Shown here: positions 1 to 8,582 of the stretch, piece by piece
How the letters are laid out: each line of letters opens with the position of its first letter
Numbering within the stretch: the stretch's first letter is position 1
Assembly: GCA_965223355.1 (NCBI GenBank)
Contig: CBDCWE010000003.1
Coordinates: 620,001-684,000, forward strand
Reading direction: 5' to 3'
DNA: 64,000 nucleotides
Origin: Tectiglobus sp965223355
GTDB lineage: Bacteria > Pseudomonadota > Alphaproteobacteria > Rhizobiales > Hyphomicrobiaceae
Notes under the pieces: generated by a model
Seen by the model: the letters and a program-made list of their open reading frames with translations, nothing else
The model's database searches: none
Told to the model about the DNA's origin: nothing
Translations under genes and position numbers: made by a program

Positions 1-686
1 ACCGTTCGGCATTGCTCGACAACGGTGATGCCATAGCGCTCGAGGGCCTCAACCTTCAACGGATTGTTGGTCAGCAGTTTGATTTCCGTGCAGCCCAAGT
101 CCTGGAGGATTTTCGCCGGCAGTTCGTAATCACGGGCATCGACCGGGGCGCCGATCGACAGGTTTGCATCGACGGTGTCGAGGCCGCGATCTTGTTCGGC
201 ATAGGCCTTGATCTTGTTGACCAAACCGATGCCGCGACCTTCATGGTGGGGCAGGTAAACAATGATGCCGAGCTCGGAGCTGGTGATCATTTCGAGAGAC
301 AACTGCAATTGGGCGTAGCAATCGCAGCGCAGCGAGTGGAAGATATCACCGGTGACGCAGCCGCTGTGGACGCGAACCAGCGGCACGGCCTGGGCAGCAT
401 TGTTGCCGCGATGGACCAGCGCCATCGCCTGATAGGACGCGCTATCGTCCTCATAGGCGTGCGCCTCGAGCATTAATTCCTCGCCCCGGAATTCGATTGG
501 CAAATTTGTGCGGGCGATATCCCGGAACATGTCTTTATTCGGTCCCTCGCGGGTTGTATCGGCATGAGAGCTGGCCAACGGCACCGAAAATACCGCCGCC
601 GCACGTTGCCGCACCGTCCTCACATCATTGGATTGGCCAGGAGTTTGATCGTTGTCCTCAGCCAGCGGCAAAGGCGAATTGCTCAT
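1..686 (-). CDS. ribA: GTP cyclohydrolase II, 3' end cut by window edge
   Basis: Catalyses the first step of riboflavin synthesis, opening GTP to the diaminopyrimidine phosphate in the cytoplasm. About 228 residues are visible before the reading frame leaves the window. The zinc site is present as C-x10-C-x-C (SGCVTGD...LRCDC, Cys110, 121 and 123 from this start), followed by HHEGRGIGLVNKIKAYA and LLTNNPLKVEAL, both typical of RibA. The ATG at 686 has GAGG six bases upstream and follows an in-frame stop, so I chose it. It adds about 52 non-conserved residues before Met53 (position 530), where similarity to classical RibA begins, so 530 is the alternative start. No DHBP synthase domain is visible before it, so this looks like a monofunctional enzyme. 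Family assignment is very secure. Confidence 0.95.
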   Translation of the reverse strand, partial: MSNSPLPLAEDNDQTPGQSNDVRTVRQRAAAVFSVPLASSHADTTREGPNKDMFRDIARTNLPIEFRGEELMLEAHAYEDDSASYQAMALVHRGNNAAQAVPLVRVHSGCVTGDIFHSLRCDCYAQLQLSLEMITSSELGIIVYLPHHEGRGIGLVNKIKAYAEQDRGLDTVDANLSIGAPVDARDYELPAKILQDLGCTEIKLLTNNPLKVEALERYGITVVEQCRT

Positions 687-1116
687 TTATAGCCTCATTT
701 TGCTCATTTGCAGCCCGGTGGTTCTGCCGACTGCCGGATCATCTTGTTTTGCTCGGGTTCCAGAACCGCTGAGTTATGAAGTTCCGCAGATGGTAAACGT
801 TGCCGACCGGCATATGGTTTACGCAACCGGCGGTGTGAACCTGCGGTTCGGTAATTCAAGGATAGAGACGCAACAGTATGGCGCCATTAGGTTACTTCGG
901 TGTGGCTGCGGGTTGGCTGGCGGAGCTGCGGCGATGGCTCGAATTGTGATCGACGAAGCATTGAACAAGGTCCTGAATTCCTTGAGTTTTCACGAATTCG
1001 ACGAATTATAACAGTTCTGCACCTCACGGTTCAACAGATCAAATGAACTGTTTTGAGGATCGCAACACGGACGCTCACACTTGTGTGAAAGCGGATGCTG
1101 CAACACCAAGCGCAGA
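687..1116. other. Intergenic region upstream of ribA
   Basis: About 430 bases between ribA and the end of the DenD-like gene. It must hold the ribA promoter. I see no convincing coding frame, no FMN riboswitch core and no strong hairpin. Two close GAATTC-containing stretches near 975-1005 are the only repetition noted. Confidence 0.5.
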
Positions 1117-2091
1117 TCATGCGATTTGGCCGCCCAGTTCGTCCTCGATATGGGCTTGAATGATCTCTTCGAAGGACGTTTCCGCCCGAAAGCCCAGTTC
1201 CGTGGCGCGAGCTGCGTCAAAGCGCCGGGCCCAGCCGCCGACCATGTCGATGATCATCCGGTCCGGTTGTTTCTTGATTCGCGCGATCACGGCGTCGCCA
1301 GCAACGCTGCGAAGCGCCTCGATCTGCTCGCCAACTGTGACCGATACGCCAGGCATGGTCAGATTTCGTCGCGGGCCAACCGCCGAGCCGTCGATTGTGG
1401 CGGCGTGAACCAAAAAGCCAACAGCAGATCGCGGCGAGGCATGCCAATGTCGGACGTCTTCCGAAACCGGAAGGATGGCGTCTTCGCCGACCAGCGGTTC
1501 GCGAATGATGTTGGAAAAGAAGCCGGACGCGGCCTTGTTGGGTTTGCCCGGGCGAACGCAGATCGTCGGCAGCCGAATGCCAATGCCATCAAAGATACCC
1601 TTGCGGGTGTAGTCGGCCAGCAGCAGCTCGCCGATCGCCTTTTGCGTCCCGTAGGAGGTCAGCGGCGTCGTGTGGAACTCATCATAGATCGGATCGGGAA
1701 ACGGTGCTCCGAAGACCGCGATCGAGCTGGTGAACACAATACGCGGGCCGTAGCCCGCCTCGCGTACGGCATCGAACACGTGGCGGGTGCCATCCAGGTT
1801 GATGCGATAACCCTTGTCGAAATCGATTTCCGCCTCGCCGGAGACGATCGCGGCGAGGTGGAAGATCACGTCCGGTTTCGCGGCAACCAGCTTTGCTGCC
1901 TGGCCGGCTGCAGGAAGATCGCCGGTCAACGTCTCGACCGGAAAGCCCGCACCGGGCGGCTGTGGTGGCGGGACGACATCGTAGAGCGTCAACGCCGATA
2001 TCGTCTTGCCGTCCAGGTCGCCATCCTTGGCCAGTCGCTCTGCGAGTTTGCGGCCGACCATGCCGGCAGCGCCGATTATCAGGACTTTCAT
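1117..2091 (-). CDS. denD: NAD-dependent epimerase/dehydrogenase, D-erythronate dehydrogenase-like
   Basis: Extended SDR of 324 residues. It has the Rossmann motif GAAGMVG at residues 7-13, the active-site serine region TSS at 121-123 and YGTQK (Tyr147, Lys151). Overall it resembles DenD, which oxidises D-erythronate to 2-oxo-tetronate. I start it at the ATG at 2091 because the nucleotide-binding motif begins six residues later; a longer frame to 2244 would overlap the upstream gene and adds unconserved residues. It is the last gene of a five-gene minus-strand operon, directly after an OtnI-like isomerase, which matches the order of the tetronate pathway. The OtnK kinase and OtnC decarboxylase are not in the operon, so the exact substrate is inferred. 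Confidence 0.85.
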   Translation of the reverse strand: MKVLIIGAAGMVGRKLAERLAKDGDLDGKTISALTLYDVVPPPQPPGAGFPVETLTGDLPAAGQAAKLVAAKPDVIFHLAAIVSGEAEIDFDKGYRINLDGTRHVFDAVREAGYGPRIVFTSSIAVFGAPFPDPIYDEFHTTPLTSYGTQKAIGELLLADYTRKGIFDGIGIRLPTICVRPGKPNKAASGFFSNIIREPLVGEDAILPVSEDVRHWHASPRSAVGFLVHAATIDGSAVGPRRNLTMPGVSVTVGEQIEALRSVAGDAVIARIKKQPDRMIIDMVGGWARRFDAARATELGFRAETSFEEIIQAHIEDELGGQIA

Positions 2092-2137
2092 CGTTTGCGC
2101 TTTCTTATGGTTCGCGATGTTCCGAATTGGGTTGAGG

Positions 2138-2914
2138 TCAGGTGAGAGCGACGCCGCAATTGGCAGCCCATGCGAGGCCGTCGGTTGTCGACCCGCGGGG
2201 TTTGTATTCGCAGCCGATCCAGCCGCCGAACCCGGTGGCGTCAATTTCCTTGAACAGGAAGCTGTAGTTCATTTCGCCATCGTCGGGTTCGCCGCGGTCG
2301 GGTGGGCTGGCGATCTGATAGTGCAGCGCCAGCGGGCCGAATTCGCGAATGGCACGGGCGACGTCGCCTTCCTGGATCTGACGGTGGTAGAGGTCGAACT
2401 GCAGGCCAATGTTGGGTTCTGCGACTTCGAAAATCGCGGCTCGCGCGACAGCCGTGGTGTTGAGAAAGAAACCGGGGATGTCGCGCTCGTTGATCGGCTC
2501 AATGATGATCGAAACGTCCCTTTGTGCCGCGCGTTTTGCGGCCATCCTGAGGTTCTTGATGTAGGTTGCCCACTCGGCGCCGTGGTGGCGCAGGCCCGGC
2601 ATGACGTGGAGAAGTTTGCAGTCGGTGGCGTCGGCATAGCTCAGCGCTTTGGTGATTGCCGCCTCGAAGTCGGCCTCGCGCCCCGGTAGTGCCGCCAAGC
2701 CGCGTTCGCCGCGGTCCCAATCTCCGGGCGGCAAATTGAACAGCGCCTGCGTCAGGCCGTTGGCCCTGAGCCTGGCGGCCAGATCATCTGCTGCGTAGTC
2801 GTAGGGAAAGAGGTATTCGACCGCTTGAAAGCCAGCCTTGGCCGCAGCCTCAAAGCGGTCGAGGAAGTCGACCTCGTTGAACATCAACGACAGGTTGGCG
2901 GCAAACTTGACCAT
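2138..2914 (-). CDS. otnI: 2-oxo-tetronate / hydroxypyruvate isomerase family TIM barrel
   Basis: A 258-residue xylose-isomerase-like TIM barrel of the Hyi/OtnI family. The metal-binding acidic residues are recognisable in the strands IIIEPIN, LQFDLYH and GCEYKP. Family members interconvert 2-oxo- and 3-oxo-tetronate or hydroxypyruvate and tartronate semialdehyde. The start ATG at 2914 has GAGG just upstream. It lies 46 bases upstream of the DenD-like gene and 9 bases after the GNAT gene, so these are co-transcribed. DenD followed by OtnI supports 2-oxo-tetronate as substrate; hydroxypyruvate isomerase activity remains the alternative. Confidence 0.85.
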   Translation of the reverse strand: MVKFAANLSLMFNEVDFLDRFEAAAKAGFQAVEYLFPYDYAADDLAARLRANGLTQALFNLPPGDWDRGERGLAALPGREADFEAAITKALSYADATDCKLLHVMPGLRHHGAEWATYIKNLRMAAKRAAQRDVSIIIEPINERDIPGFFLNTTAVARAAIFEVAEPNIGLQFDLYHRQIQEGDVARAIREFGPLALHYQIASPPDRGEPDDGEMNYSFLFKEIDATGFGGWIGCEYKPRGSTTDGLAWAANCGVALT

Positions 2915-2923
2915 GGCTGAGCC

Positions 2924-3442
2924 TCACAATGGGGTTTGTCGGTCATTGAGATGTTTGGCCAGATGTTTGGCCATATGTGTGATTGACCGATCTTCGAGGG
3001 TTTCGAGCCGCTCGATGCGATAGCCGTGGCGCTGATACCAATCGATCAGATGCTTGAGCGTTGAGCCGGTATAGAGCCGGATCACCGAGTGCCCAAGCTG
3101 GCGCGCACGTCGTTCTGCTGCCAACAACAGTTGGCGGCCGAGGCCCTTTCGTTGGCTGCCGGGATCGCTGGCGATCGACCAGATGAGGAGATCGTCGGTC
3201 CGGGTTTCGATGATGAGGGCTGCGACCAGGCGATGATCAATGCGATGGATCCAGACTTCGTGGGTGCCGAATATTTCGGCGTAGTCGGCAAGCAACGGCA
3301 GCGGTTCCAGGCCCAAGAGTTGACGATTGTGAGCGTAGGCGGCGGCCTGCAGGGCCATGACGGCCTCAATGTCGCCCCGGTCGGCACGCTCAAGAGTGAT
3401 CGCACCATCCAAACAGCTCGACGTCAGGGCGCTCGTGGTCAT
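2924..3442 (-). CDS. GNAT family N-acetyltransferase
   Basis: A 172-residue protein with the GNAT acetyl-CoA loop at SDPGSQRKGLGRQLL (R/Q-x-x-G-x-G) followed by the helix AERRARQLG and a C-terminal YQRHGYRIERLE strand, as in single-domain acetyltransferases. The substrate cannot be told from sequence. Its ATG overlaps the TGA of the upstream SDR gene by four bases (ATGA), showing translational coupling in the catabolic operon. An acetyltransferase in a sugar-acid operon is uncommon and its role there is unknown. Confidence 0.85.
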   Translation of the reverse strand: MTTSALTSSCLDGAITLERADRGDIEAVMALQAAAYAHNRQLLGLEPLPLLADYAEIFGTHEVWIHRIDHRLVAALIIETRTDDLLIWSIASDPGSQRKGLGRQLLLAAERRARQLGHSVIRLYTGSTLKHLIDWYQRHGYRIERLETLEDRSITHMAKHLAKHLNDRQTPL

Positions 3443-4194
3443 AACGTAAAGCCGCCGTCGATCATTGTCGTCGTACCGGTGGTAAACGCGCTCTCGTCGG
3501 AGGCGAGGTAGACGGCGGCGGCGGCCACTTCTTCAGCGGTTCCCAACCGGCCCATGGGCTGGCGGTCGACAAATGCCTGGCGGACCTCAGCTTCGGATTT
3601 GTCCAGCGCTTTGGCCTGTTCGGCGATACGCCCGTCCAGCGACGGCGACTGAACGGTACCCGGGCAAATGGCGTTGCAGCGAATGCCGTGGCGGATGTAG
3701 TCGGCGGCAACAGCCTTCGTCAGGCCGATGACGGCAGCCTTGGTCGCGCCGTAGACATATCGGTTTGCAACACCGAGCACGGAGCCCGAGACCGACGAGA
3801 TGTTGACGATTGAGCCGCCGCCCCGCTCAAGCATACCCGGCAAGAAGGCCGAAATCGTGCGGTGCATCGACTTGACGTTGAGGTTGAACGAGAACTCCCA
3901 GTCCTGTTCGGAGCACTCCAGTATCGTACCGTGGTGAACGAAGCCGGCAGCATTGAAGAGGATATCGACGTCGCCGACCTGTGACGCCGTGCGGTTGACG
4001 GCGTGGGTTGAGGTGACATCGAGAATGTGGGTTTCGGCAATGCCGTCCTGCGCAAGTCCCTTGAGGCTCGCCATATTGATATCGCTGGCGATCACTCGGG
4101 CACCTTCGCGGGCAAACGCGATGGCGGTCGCCCGGCCAATGCCGGCGCCGGATGCCGTACAGAATGCGGTCTTGCCTGCTAGTCGGCCCGTCAT
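3439..4194 (-). CDS. SDR oxidoreductase, DHRS6/BDH2-like
   Basis: A classical short-chain dehydrogenase of 251 residues with the cofactor loop ASGAGIG near residues 14-20, the NAAG-type motif (here NAAGFVHHG), catalytic Ser in NISSVSG, and YGATK as the Tyr/Lys pair. The residues around IASDIN suggest NAD preference. Sequence runs such as FNAAGFVHHGT and KAAVIGLTKAVAADYI closely recall DHRS6 (3-hydroxybutyrate dehydrogenase type 2 / 4-oxoproline reductase). It overlaps its neighbours by four bases on both sides, in a tight operon. Probably oxidises a small hydroxy acid made or used by the same pathway; the exact substrate is inferred. Confidence 0.9.
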   Translation of the reverse strand: MTGRLAGKTAFCTASGAGIGRATAIAFAREGARVIASDINMASLKGLAQDGIAETHILDVTSTHAVNRTASQVGDVDILFNAAGFVHHGTILECSEQDWEFSFNLNVKSMHRTISAFLPGMLERGGGSIVNISSVSGSVLGVANRYVYGATKAAVIGLTKAVAADYIRHGIRCNAICPGTVQSPSLDGRIAEQAKALDKSEAEVRQAFVDRQPMGRLGTAEEVAAAAVYLASDESAFTTGTTTMIDGGFTL

Positions 4195-5012
4195 TTTTGC
4201 TCCCGTTTTAGAGTTGCGGCGAGACTGCTTGCGCTCGCTGCATTGTTGAGCGAGGCAAACGTCCCCTGGTCTTTCATTTCGGTTGCCGCCGCCAGCAGCG
4301 CCCCCGAGGCAACGCGCGCAAGCCAGCCTCCGAGACTGACGCGGCGCACGCCCGCCGCTGACAGATCCGCCATCGCGAAATGCGGCAGGGTCAGCACGTT
4401 GACGGGCCGATTGACCGCGCCAACGACTTTGCGCACCTCCTCAATCGTGGTCAGGCCCGGTGCGTAGAGGACGTCGGCGCCGACCTCCTCAAATGCTTTG
4501 AGGCGACGGACGGCTTCGTCGAGATCGTGGATCTTGCGCAGAACGCCTTCGGCCCGGGCCGTGACCGTGAACGGAAACGACAAAGCCTTTGCCGCCGCGA
4601 CGCCGGCCTTGACGCGTTCGACGGCAAGGCCGAAATCATAGATCGTGGGTCCGGGTTTGTCGGTATAGTCCTCGATCGAGCATCCAACCAACCCCGTTTC
4701 GGCCGCCAGTTTCACGGTTTCGGCAACACCTGCTGGTTGATCGGAAAAGCAGTTTTCGAGATCGGCGCTGACCGGGATGTCGACAGCCCCGGCAATCGCG
4801 CGGCAGTGCTGCAACTTTTCGTCACGGCTCACCTGGCCATCGAACCGGCCCAAGGTTGTTGCAAAGCCGGAGCTGGTCGTCGCCAGCGCCGCAAACCCCA
4901 TGCCCTCGAGAATGCGGGCCGTGCCGATGTCCCACGGATTGGGGATGATGAAAATGTCGTCCTTGTCGTGCAAGGCGCGGAAAGTGGCGCCCTTTTCGGC
5001 CTGGCTGGGCAT
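4191..5012 (-). CDS. Isocitrate lyase/PEP mutase superfamily lyase
   Basis: A 273-residue TIM-barrel enzyme of the ICL/PEPM superfamily. The magnesium-binding acid is seen in SADLENCFSD, the second-shell region in SIEDYTDKPG, and TARAEG carries the conserved arginine. The subgroup (PNPWDIGTARILEGMGF at the N-terminus) is often labelled carboxyvinyl-carboxyphosphonate phosphorylmutase, but most members cleave or decarboxylate 2-hydroxy or 2-oxo acids. It is the first gene of the operon ending in DenD. Such a lyase could replace the missing OtnC step or act on a different acid; this is inference. Confidence 0.87.
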   Translation of the reverse strand: MPSQAEKGATFRALHDKDDIFIIPNPWDIGTARILEGMGFAALATTSSGFATTLGRFDGQVSRDEKLQHCRAIAGAVDIPVSADLENCFSDQPAGVAETVKLAAETGLVGCSIEDYTDKPGPTIYDFGLAVERVKAGVAAAKALSFPFTVTARAEGVLRKIHDLDEAVRRLKAFEEVGADVLYAPGLTTIEEVRKVVGAVNRPVNVLTLPHFAMADLSAAGVRRVSLGGWLARVASGALLAAATEMKDQGTFASLNNAASASSLAATLKREQK

Positions 5013-5097
5013 GGCTTGGATTTCCTTCTGGCATATCGGCGTTGGTTGGACCTGGGGGATCGGCCACGATCACCACACATTAGGGCTGTGTGCGCCG

Positions 5098-5520
5098 TCA
5101 GTCGAGTGGCGGCTTGCGTGAGCGCAGGCGCTTGATTTCGCCGCGCCGGTCCTTCGCTTTGCGACGGCGCTCGATAGCGGCTCTGGAGGGGCGGGTGCGA
5201 ATGCGCGGGCGCGGCGCAACCGCGGCGCGGCGGATCAAGTCGAACAACCGTTCGCGGACGTCATTGCGATTGCGCTCCTGCGTGCGGAAGCGGTCGCTCT
5301 TTAAGACGAGCACACCGGCGTTGGTCATCCGGCGGCCGGCCAGCCGGCGCAGCCGTGCCTTGACGGGCATGGTCAGGTTGGGCGAGTTCGCCACGTCGAA
5401 GCGCAGTTCCACCGCGGTTGCCACGTTGTTGACGTTTTGGCCGCCGGGCCCGGACGCGCGAACGAAACTCTGTTCGATCTCGTCGTCGTCAATGGCAATG
5501 GTGTCGGTTATCTGGATCAT
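5098..5520 (-). CDS. arfB: Alternative ribosome-rescue peptidyl-tRNA hydrolase ArfB
   Basis: A 140-residue class I release-factor-like protein without a codon-recognition domain. The catalytic GGQ loop is present (ASGPGGQNVNNVATAVELRF, Gly-Gly-Gln near residues 26-28). The C-terminus is a long Arg/Lys-rich tail (RRKAKDRRGEIKRLRSRK), the part of ArfB that inserts into the empty mRNA tunnel of stalled ribosomes. Length is that of the family. It stands alone, 85 bases downstream of the acid-catabolism operon start on the same strand. Assignment is secure. Confidence 0.95.
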   Translation of the reverse strand: MIQITDTIAIDDDEIEQSFVRASGPGGQNVNNVATAVELRFDVANSPNLTMPVKARLRRLAGRRMTNAGVLVLKSDRFRTQERNRNDVRERLFDLIRRAAVAPRPRIRTRPSRAAIERRRKAKDRRGEIKRLRSRKPPLD

Positions 5521-5530
5521 GGTGTGAATT

Positions 5531-5629
5531 CTCGACCGGCTAAAGCCGGTGGCTTCCCGTTACGGCTAATACCAGTCCGCATAAAAATCGCTCCGGTGAA
5601 ACGGATCAATATTTATGCGGGCTGGTATA
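5531..5629. repeat. Repeat C, copy 1: two-part palindromic element
   Basis: Part one (5531-5567) contains ACCGGCTAAAGCCGGT and recurs inverted at 42912-42948. Part two (5567-5629) is a hairpin with arms TACCAGTCCGCATAAA and TTTATGCGGGCTGGTA, the right half of which recurs at 47251-47280. It lies between arfB and prpD, 3' of prpD, where it could also act as a terminator-like hairpin, though there is no T-run. Confidence 0.8.
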
Positions 5630-5690
5630 ATGCCCGCTCTCCCTTCGATCGCCGTCGAGATCATGCCGTTGCGGCGCCGGTTGGATCAGA

Positions 5691-7223
5691 TCAGAAAATG
5701 CCTTTGGCGCGATTGCGCCCGACTGAGCCGTCAGGCAGCGCCGGATTGAGCCCGATGAGCTCGCCAGGCGTTAGTCCGGGCAGCCCGACCACCAGCTCAA
5801 GAAACCTCTCGATTTCGGCCGGCGCCAGGATGTCGCCCGTCAACGTCTGGAACTTGGCGATGTAATCGCCGCGCCGATACGGCGCCGCGCCGGCCGGGTG
5901 GGCATCGGCAACGGCGATTTCATCTTCCAGCACCTTGCCGTCTGCCATGGTGATGACAACCCGCCCGCCAAACGCCTTTTGATTTGGATCGCTGGCGTGA
6001 TAGCGGCGTGTCCATTCAGGGTCTTGCACGGTCGAGATTTTGTGCCAAAGGCGGACGGTATCCGGTCGGCGCGCGCGTTCGGGCCGGTACGACTCGATGT
6101 GGTGCCAGCGCCGATCCTGCAAGGCGACCGCAAAGACATACATGATCGAGTGGTCCAGGGTTTCGCGGCTCGCTTCGGGATCCATTTTCTGCGGATCACC
6201 GGCGCCGGTGCCGATCACGGCGTGGGTGTGATGGCTGGTGTGGATCACGATCGATTGGATGTTCTCGATGTCATCGATGTGGCGGGCCATGCGAAAGGCG
6301 AGATCGATCAGCGCCTGTGATTGGTATTCGGCCGAGTGTGCTTTGGTGTAGGTCTCCATGATGGCGCGCTTGGGCTCGCCCGCGTCGGGTAGGGCGACGG
6401 TGTAGGTGGCAGCGAACGGATCATCGCCGCGTTCGCGCGCCGTGCGCCCGTTCAAGATGTGGGCCAGAAAGCCGTCTTCGCCTTCGTAGATCGGGCTCGG
6501 CGCACCCTCGCCACGCATCGCCCGGTCGACAGCCTCGATGGCGGTTTTGCCGGCATAGGCCGGAGCAAAGGCCTTCCATGACGAGATCTCACCTTTGCGG
6601 GATTGGCGCGTGGTCATCGTACAGTGCAGTGCCTGCTGGACGGCCTGATAGATGACGTCGGGTTCGAGTTTCAGGAGCGTGCCGATGCCGGCGGCGGCGG
6701 CCGGGCCGAGATGGGCAATGTGATCGATCTTGTGGTCGTGCAGGCACATGCCTTTGACCAGAGCGACATGGATTTCGTAGGCGGTTGCAATGGCCCGGAC
6801 AACGTCTTGGCCGGTGCAGGCGCATTGCTGTGCGACCGCCAGAATCGGCGGAATGTTGTCGCCGGGATGGGAATAGTCCGCGGCCAGGAACGTATCGTGG
6901 AAGTCAAGCTCGCGCACGGCGGTGCCGTTGGCCCAGGCGGCCCATTCCGCGCAGACCCGCGTTGCCGGCGCCAGCCCAAACAGCGTTGCCCCGCCGCCCC
7001 GTGGATGCGCCAGCGCCATCGCGCGGGCCGATGCCACCGGTTGCCGGTTGATGGCGGCGATGGCAACGGCGGCATTGTCGATCACCCGACTGATGATCAT
7101 GTTGGCCACGTCGTCGTCGACGGCCACCGGATCGCGGGCGACCTTGGCGAAATGCCAGGCCAACTGCGCGCTGTGCGGCAGTTGCTGTTTCGAGGGAACC
7201 GCGTGAACAATGTGGTCAATCAT
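5691..7223 (-). CDS. prpD: MmgE/PrpD family, 2-methylcitrate dehydratase-like
   Basis: A 510-residue MmgE/PrpD protein, the usual length of 2-methylcitrate dehydratase. Family landmarks are visible: AVRELDFHDTF, SHPGDNIPPILAVAQ near residue 117, SRKGEISSWKAFAPAYAGKTAIEA, and a C-terminal domain with GGRVVITMADGK. PrpD dehydrates 2-methylcitrate to 2-methylaconitate in the methylcitrate cycle that removes propionyl-CoA. PrpC and PrpB are not adjacent here, so the pathway is scattered or the enzyme has a related hydroxy-acid dehydratase role. Valine and isoleucine catabolism at 10-15 kb would yield propionyl-CoA, which fits the role. Confidence 0.9.
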   Translation of the reverse strand: MIDHIVHAVPSKQQLPHSAQLAWHFAKVARDPVAVDDDVANMIISRVIDNAAVAIAAINRQPVASARAMALAHPRGGGATLFGLAPATRVCAEWAAWANGTAVRELDFHDTFLAADYSHPGDNIPPILAVAQQCACTGQDVVRAIATAYEIHVALVKGMCLHDHKIDHIAHLGPAAAAGIGTLLKLEPDVIYQAVQQALHCTMTTRQSRKGEISSWKAFAPAYAGKTAIEAVDRAMRGEGAPSPIYEGEDGFLAHILNGRTARERGDDPFAATYTVALPDAGEPKRAIMETYTKAHSAEYQSQALIDLAFRMARHIDDIENIQSIVIHTSHHTHAVIGTGAGDPQKMDPEASRETLDHSIMYVFAVALQDRRWHHIESYRPERARRPDTVRLWHKISTVQDPEWTRRYHASDPNQKAFGGRVVITMADGKVLEDEIAVADAHPAGAAPYRRGDYIAKFQTLTGDILAPAEIERFLELVVGLPGLTPGELIGLNPALPDGSVGRNRAKGIF

Positions 7224-7307
7224 CGGTGGCGGGCTCGCTGATGTTGGAGGGATCGTCTCACCGTCGCGCCGGCGTGCACCGACCGACGGCCTGTCGGTCC
7301 GGGATGG

Positions 7308-7718
7308 TCAATCGGCGGGCCGTCCGCCCTTGCCGCCGACGGGGCCGGGAAATCGCGGCAGGTCATCTGCAAAGCGAAGGCCGGGCAGCATCGTGGCCGC
7401 GTAAGCGTGACGTTCGACATTGACCTGGTCAGGATGATCAAGGCTGCCGAGGGTTATGAAAACGAGGCCGTCGGCTTCAAAGGTCAGCGCGCTGGCGCAG
7501 GTGGCGCAAAACCGTCGTAGGACGTTTTCGGACGACTCATAGACGGCCGGCGTGCCGTTGGTCCATTCGAACGTACCATCGCCAAATTCAACAAAGCCCA
7601 TGAAGGGCGCCCCCGAGACCTTGCGGCACATGCCGCAATGGCAGTAGCTCGCCCAGGTCGGTGCAGCGCTGGCGCGGTATCGGATTGCGCCGCACAGGCA
7701 TCCACCGGTCCAATCCAT
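7308..7718 (-). CDS. GFA/CENP-V family zinc protein
   Basis: A 136-residue protein with the CENP-V/GFA zinc fold: GGCLCGAIRY at residues 5-14, YCHCGMCRK near residue 25 and RRFCATCASAL near residue 70 provide the eight-cysteine pattern. The name-giving member was proposed to add glutathione to formaldehyde, but most members have no proven activity. It lies 84 bases upstream of prpD on the same strand. The start ATG at 7718 is only eleven bases inside the terminal TA of repeat element B1, so that element sits directly in its 5' region. Confidence 0.88.
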   Translation of the reverse strand: MDWTGGCLCGAIRYRASAAPTWASYCHCGMCRKVSGAPFMGFVEFGDGTFEWTNGTPAVYESSENVLRRFCATCASALTFEADGLVFITLGSLDHPDQVNVERHAYAATMLPGLRFADDLPRFPGPVGGKGGRPAD

Positions 7719-7728
7719 CGTGTGATCC

Positions 7729-8005
7729 TAGTGGTCTCAATCACCTAAAATGACGCATTCAGATGCGCTGCCCTGGTTCGTGAGCAGGAAGGCGTGCGAA
7801 AGCATAGCGTGGGCTATGGTGAGCACGGCTGACGCCCTCACGGGCCAGGACAGCGCACCGAAGGCGCTCAGATTTGGCCTGATGCCGGCGTTGCGGCGGC
7901 CTTATGATGCGCCAGCATCACCCACCGCGCCTTGGGGCCACCGCGCCTTGGCACAGACCAAATCTGAGCGTCTGAACGCATCATTTTAGGTGATTGAGAC
8001 CACTA
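7729..8005. repeat. Repeat B, copy 1 (long form, about 277 bp)
   Basis: Bounded by TA on both sides, with terminal inverted repeats of about 38 bases (TAGTGGTCTCAATCACCTAA at the left, its complement at the right, ending at 8005). A second, nested inverted repeat occurs inside: CGCTCAGATTTGGCCTG at 7866-7882 and its near complement at 7954-7970. No coding frame inside is convincing. Shorter forms occur at 51329-51371 and 57652-57715. Confidence 0.88.
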
Positions 8006-8219
8006 GCACTGTTTGATTGTTGCAGGCATAGACCGCTGCCGGCGGTTTGTCGATTGCAACCGGCGCGCCACTTCGAACGGGGCGGCCCCGGCTCTCAAAA
8101 AAGGACAGACGTCATCCCGTGCACAAGGTGCGGGATGACTGTTGAGAGTAGGGCTGGGTTGGGGCGAAGCCGGCAACCCCGCGTTCTTGGCACAGCGCCA
8201 CAGTCTGAGATCTGACGGC

Positions 8220-8582
8220 TCAGACGCCGGCGCCGAGGACGACGCAAAAGATGAAGCGGCGCGGGTAATTGCTGTCCGGGCTGGCACTGCAGACGTGGGT
8301 GCGGGCATCGGGGCTCGATTGCGGCAGGATCTTGTGCGGCGGCACCCAGGTCCACTCGCCGTCGACCATGACCTCAAGCTTCTGGTCAAGATGGCGGGCG
8401 ATGGTTGGGCGGCAGTCCTGCATGTTACAGCACGGCCGTCCCTTCCAGTCCTTCAGGGTCAAATACCAATGGTGCATTTCGTCGTGGCCCTGGCCATGAC
8501 GGCCCTGGCCGAGCGCAGAGGCAGCGCCGCACAAAAGCGCGAACATCATGCCTAATACCGCCCCAGCTATAAATTGAGACAC
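8220..8582 (-). CDS. Small exported cysteine-rich protein of unknown function
   Basis: I place the start at the GTG at 8582 because residues from there form a signal peptide (SQFIAGAVLGMMFALLCGAASALG) followed by a mature domain of about 95 residues. That domain has paired cysteines (GRPCCNMQDCRPT), aromatic residues (DGEWTWVPPHKIL) and THVCSAS...FIFCVV near the end. The pattern CCN..DCR...P..K...HVC is a family of small periplasmic proteins I recognise from alphaproteobacteria, without known function. The frame stays open upstream to 8882, but that part has no recognisable domain. It stands alone in a repeat-rich gap. Confidence 0.65.
   Translation of the reverse strand: MSQFIAGAVLGMMFALLCGAASALGQGRHGQGHDEMHHWYLTLKDWKGRPCCNMQDCRPTIARHLDQKLEVMVDGEWTWVPPHKILPQSSPDARTHVCSASPDSNYPRRFIFCVVLGAGV

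Noticed and set aside
687..1116. FMN riboswitch before ribA
   Set aside because: The conserved RFN core elements could not be found in the leader.
1081..2145. 354-residue plus-strand open frame
   Set aside because: Antisense to the DenD-like gene; no domain, Arg/Asp-rich composition typical of reverse reading of GC-rich genes.
7750..7989. 79-residue open frame inside repeat B1
   Set aside because: Lies wholly within a repeat with inverted ends; no domain or ribosome binding site.
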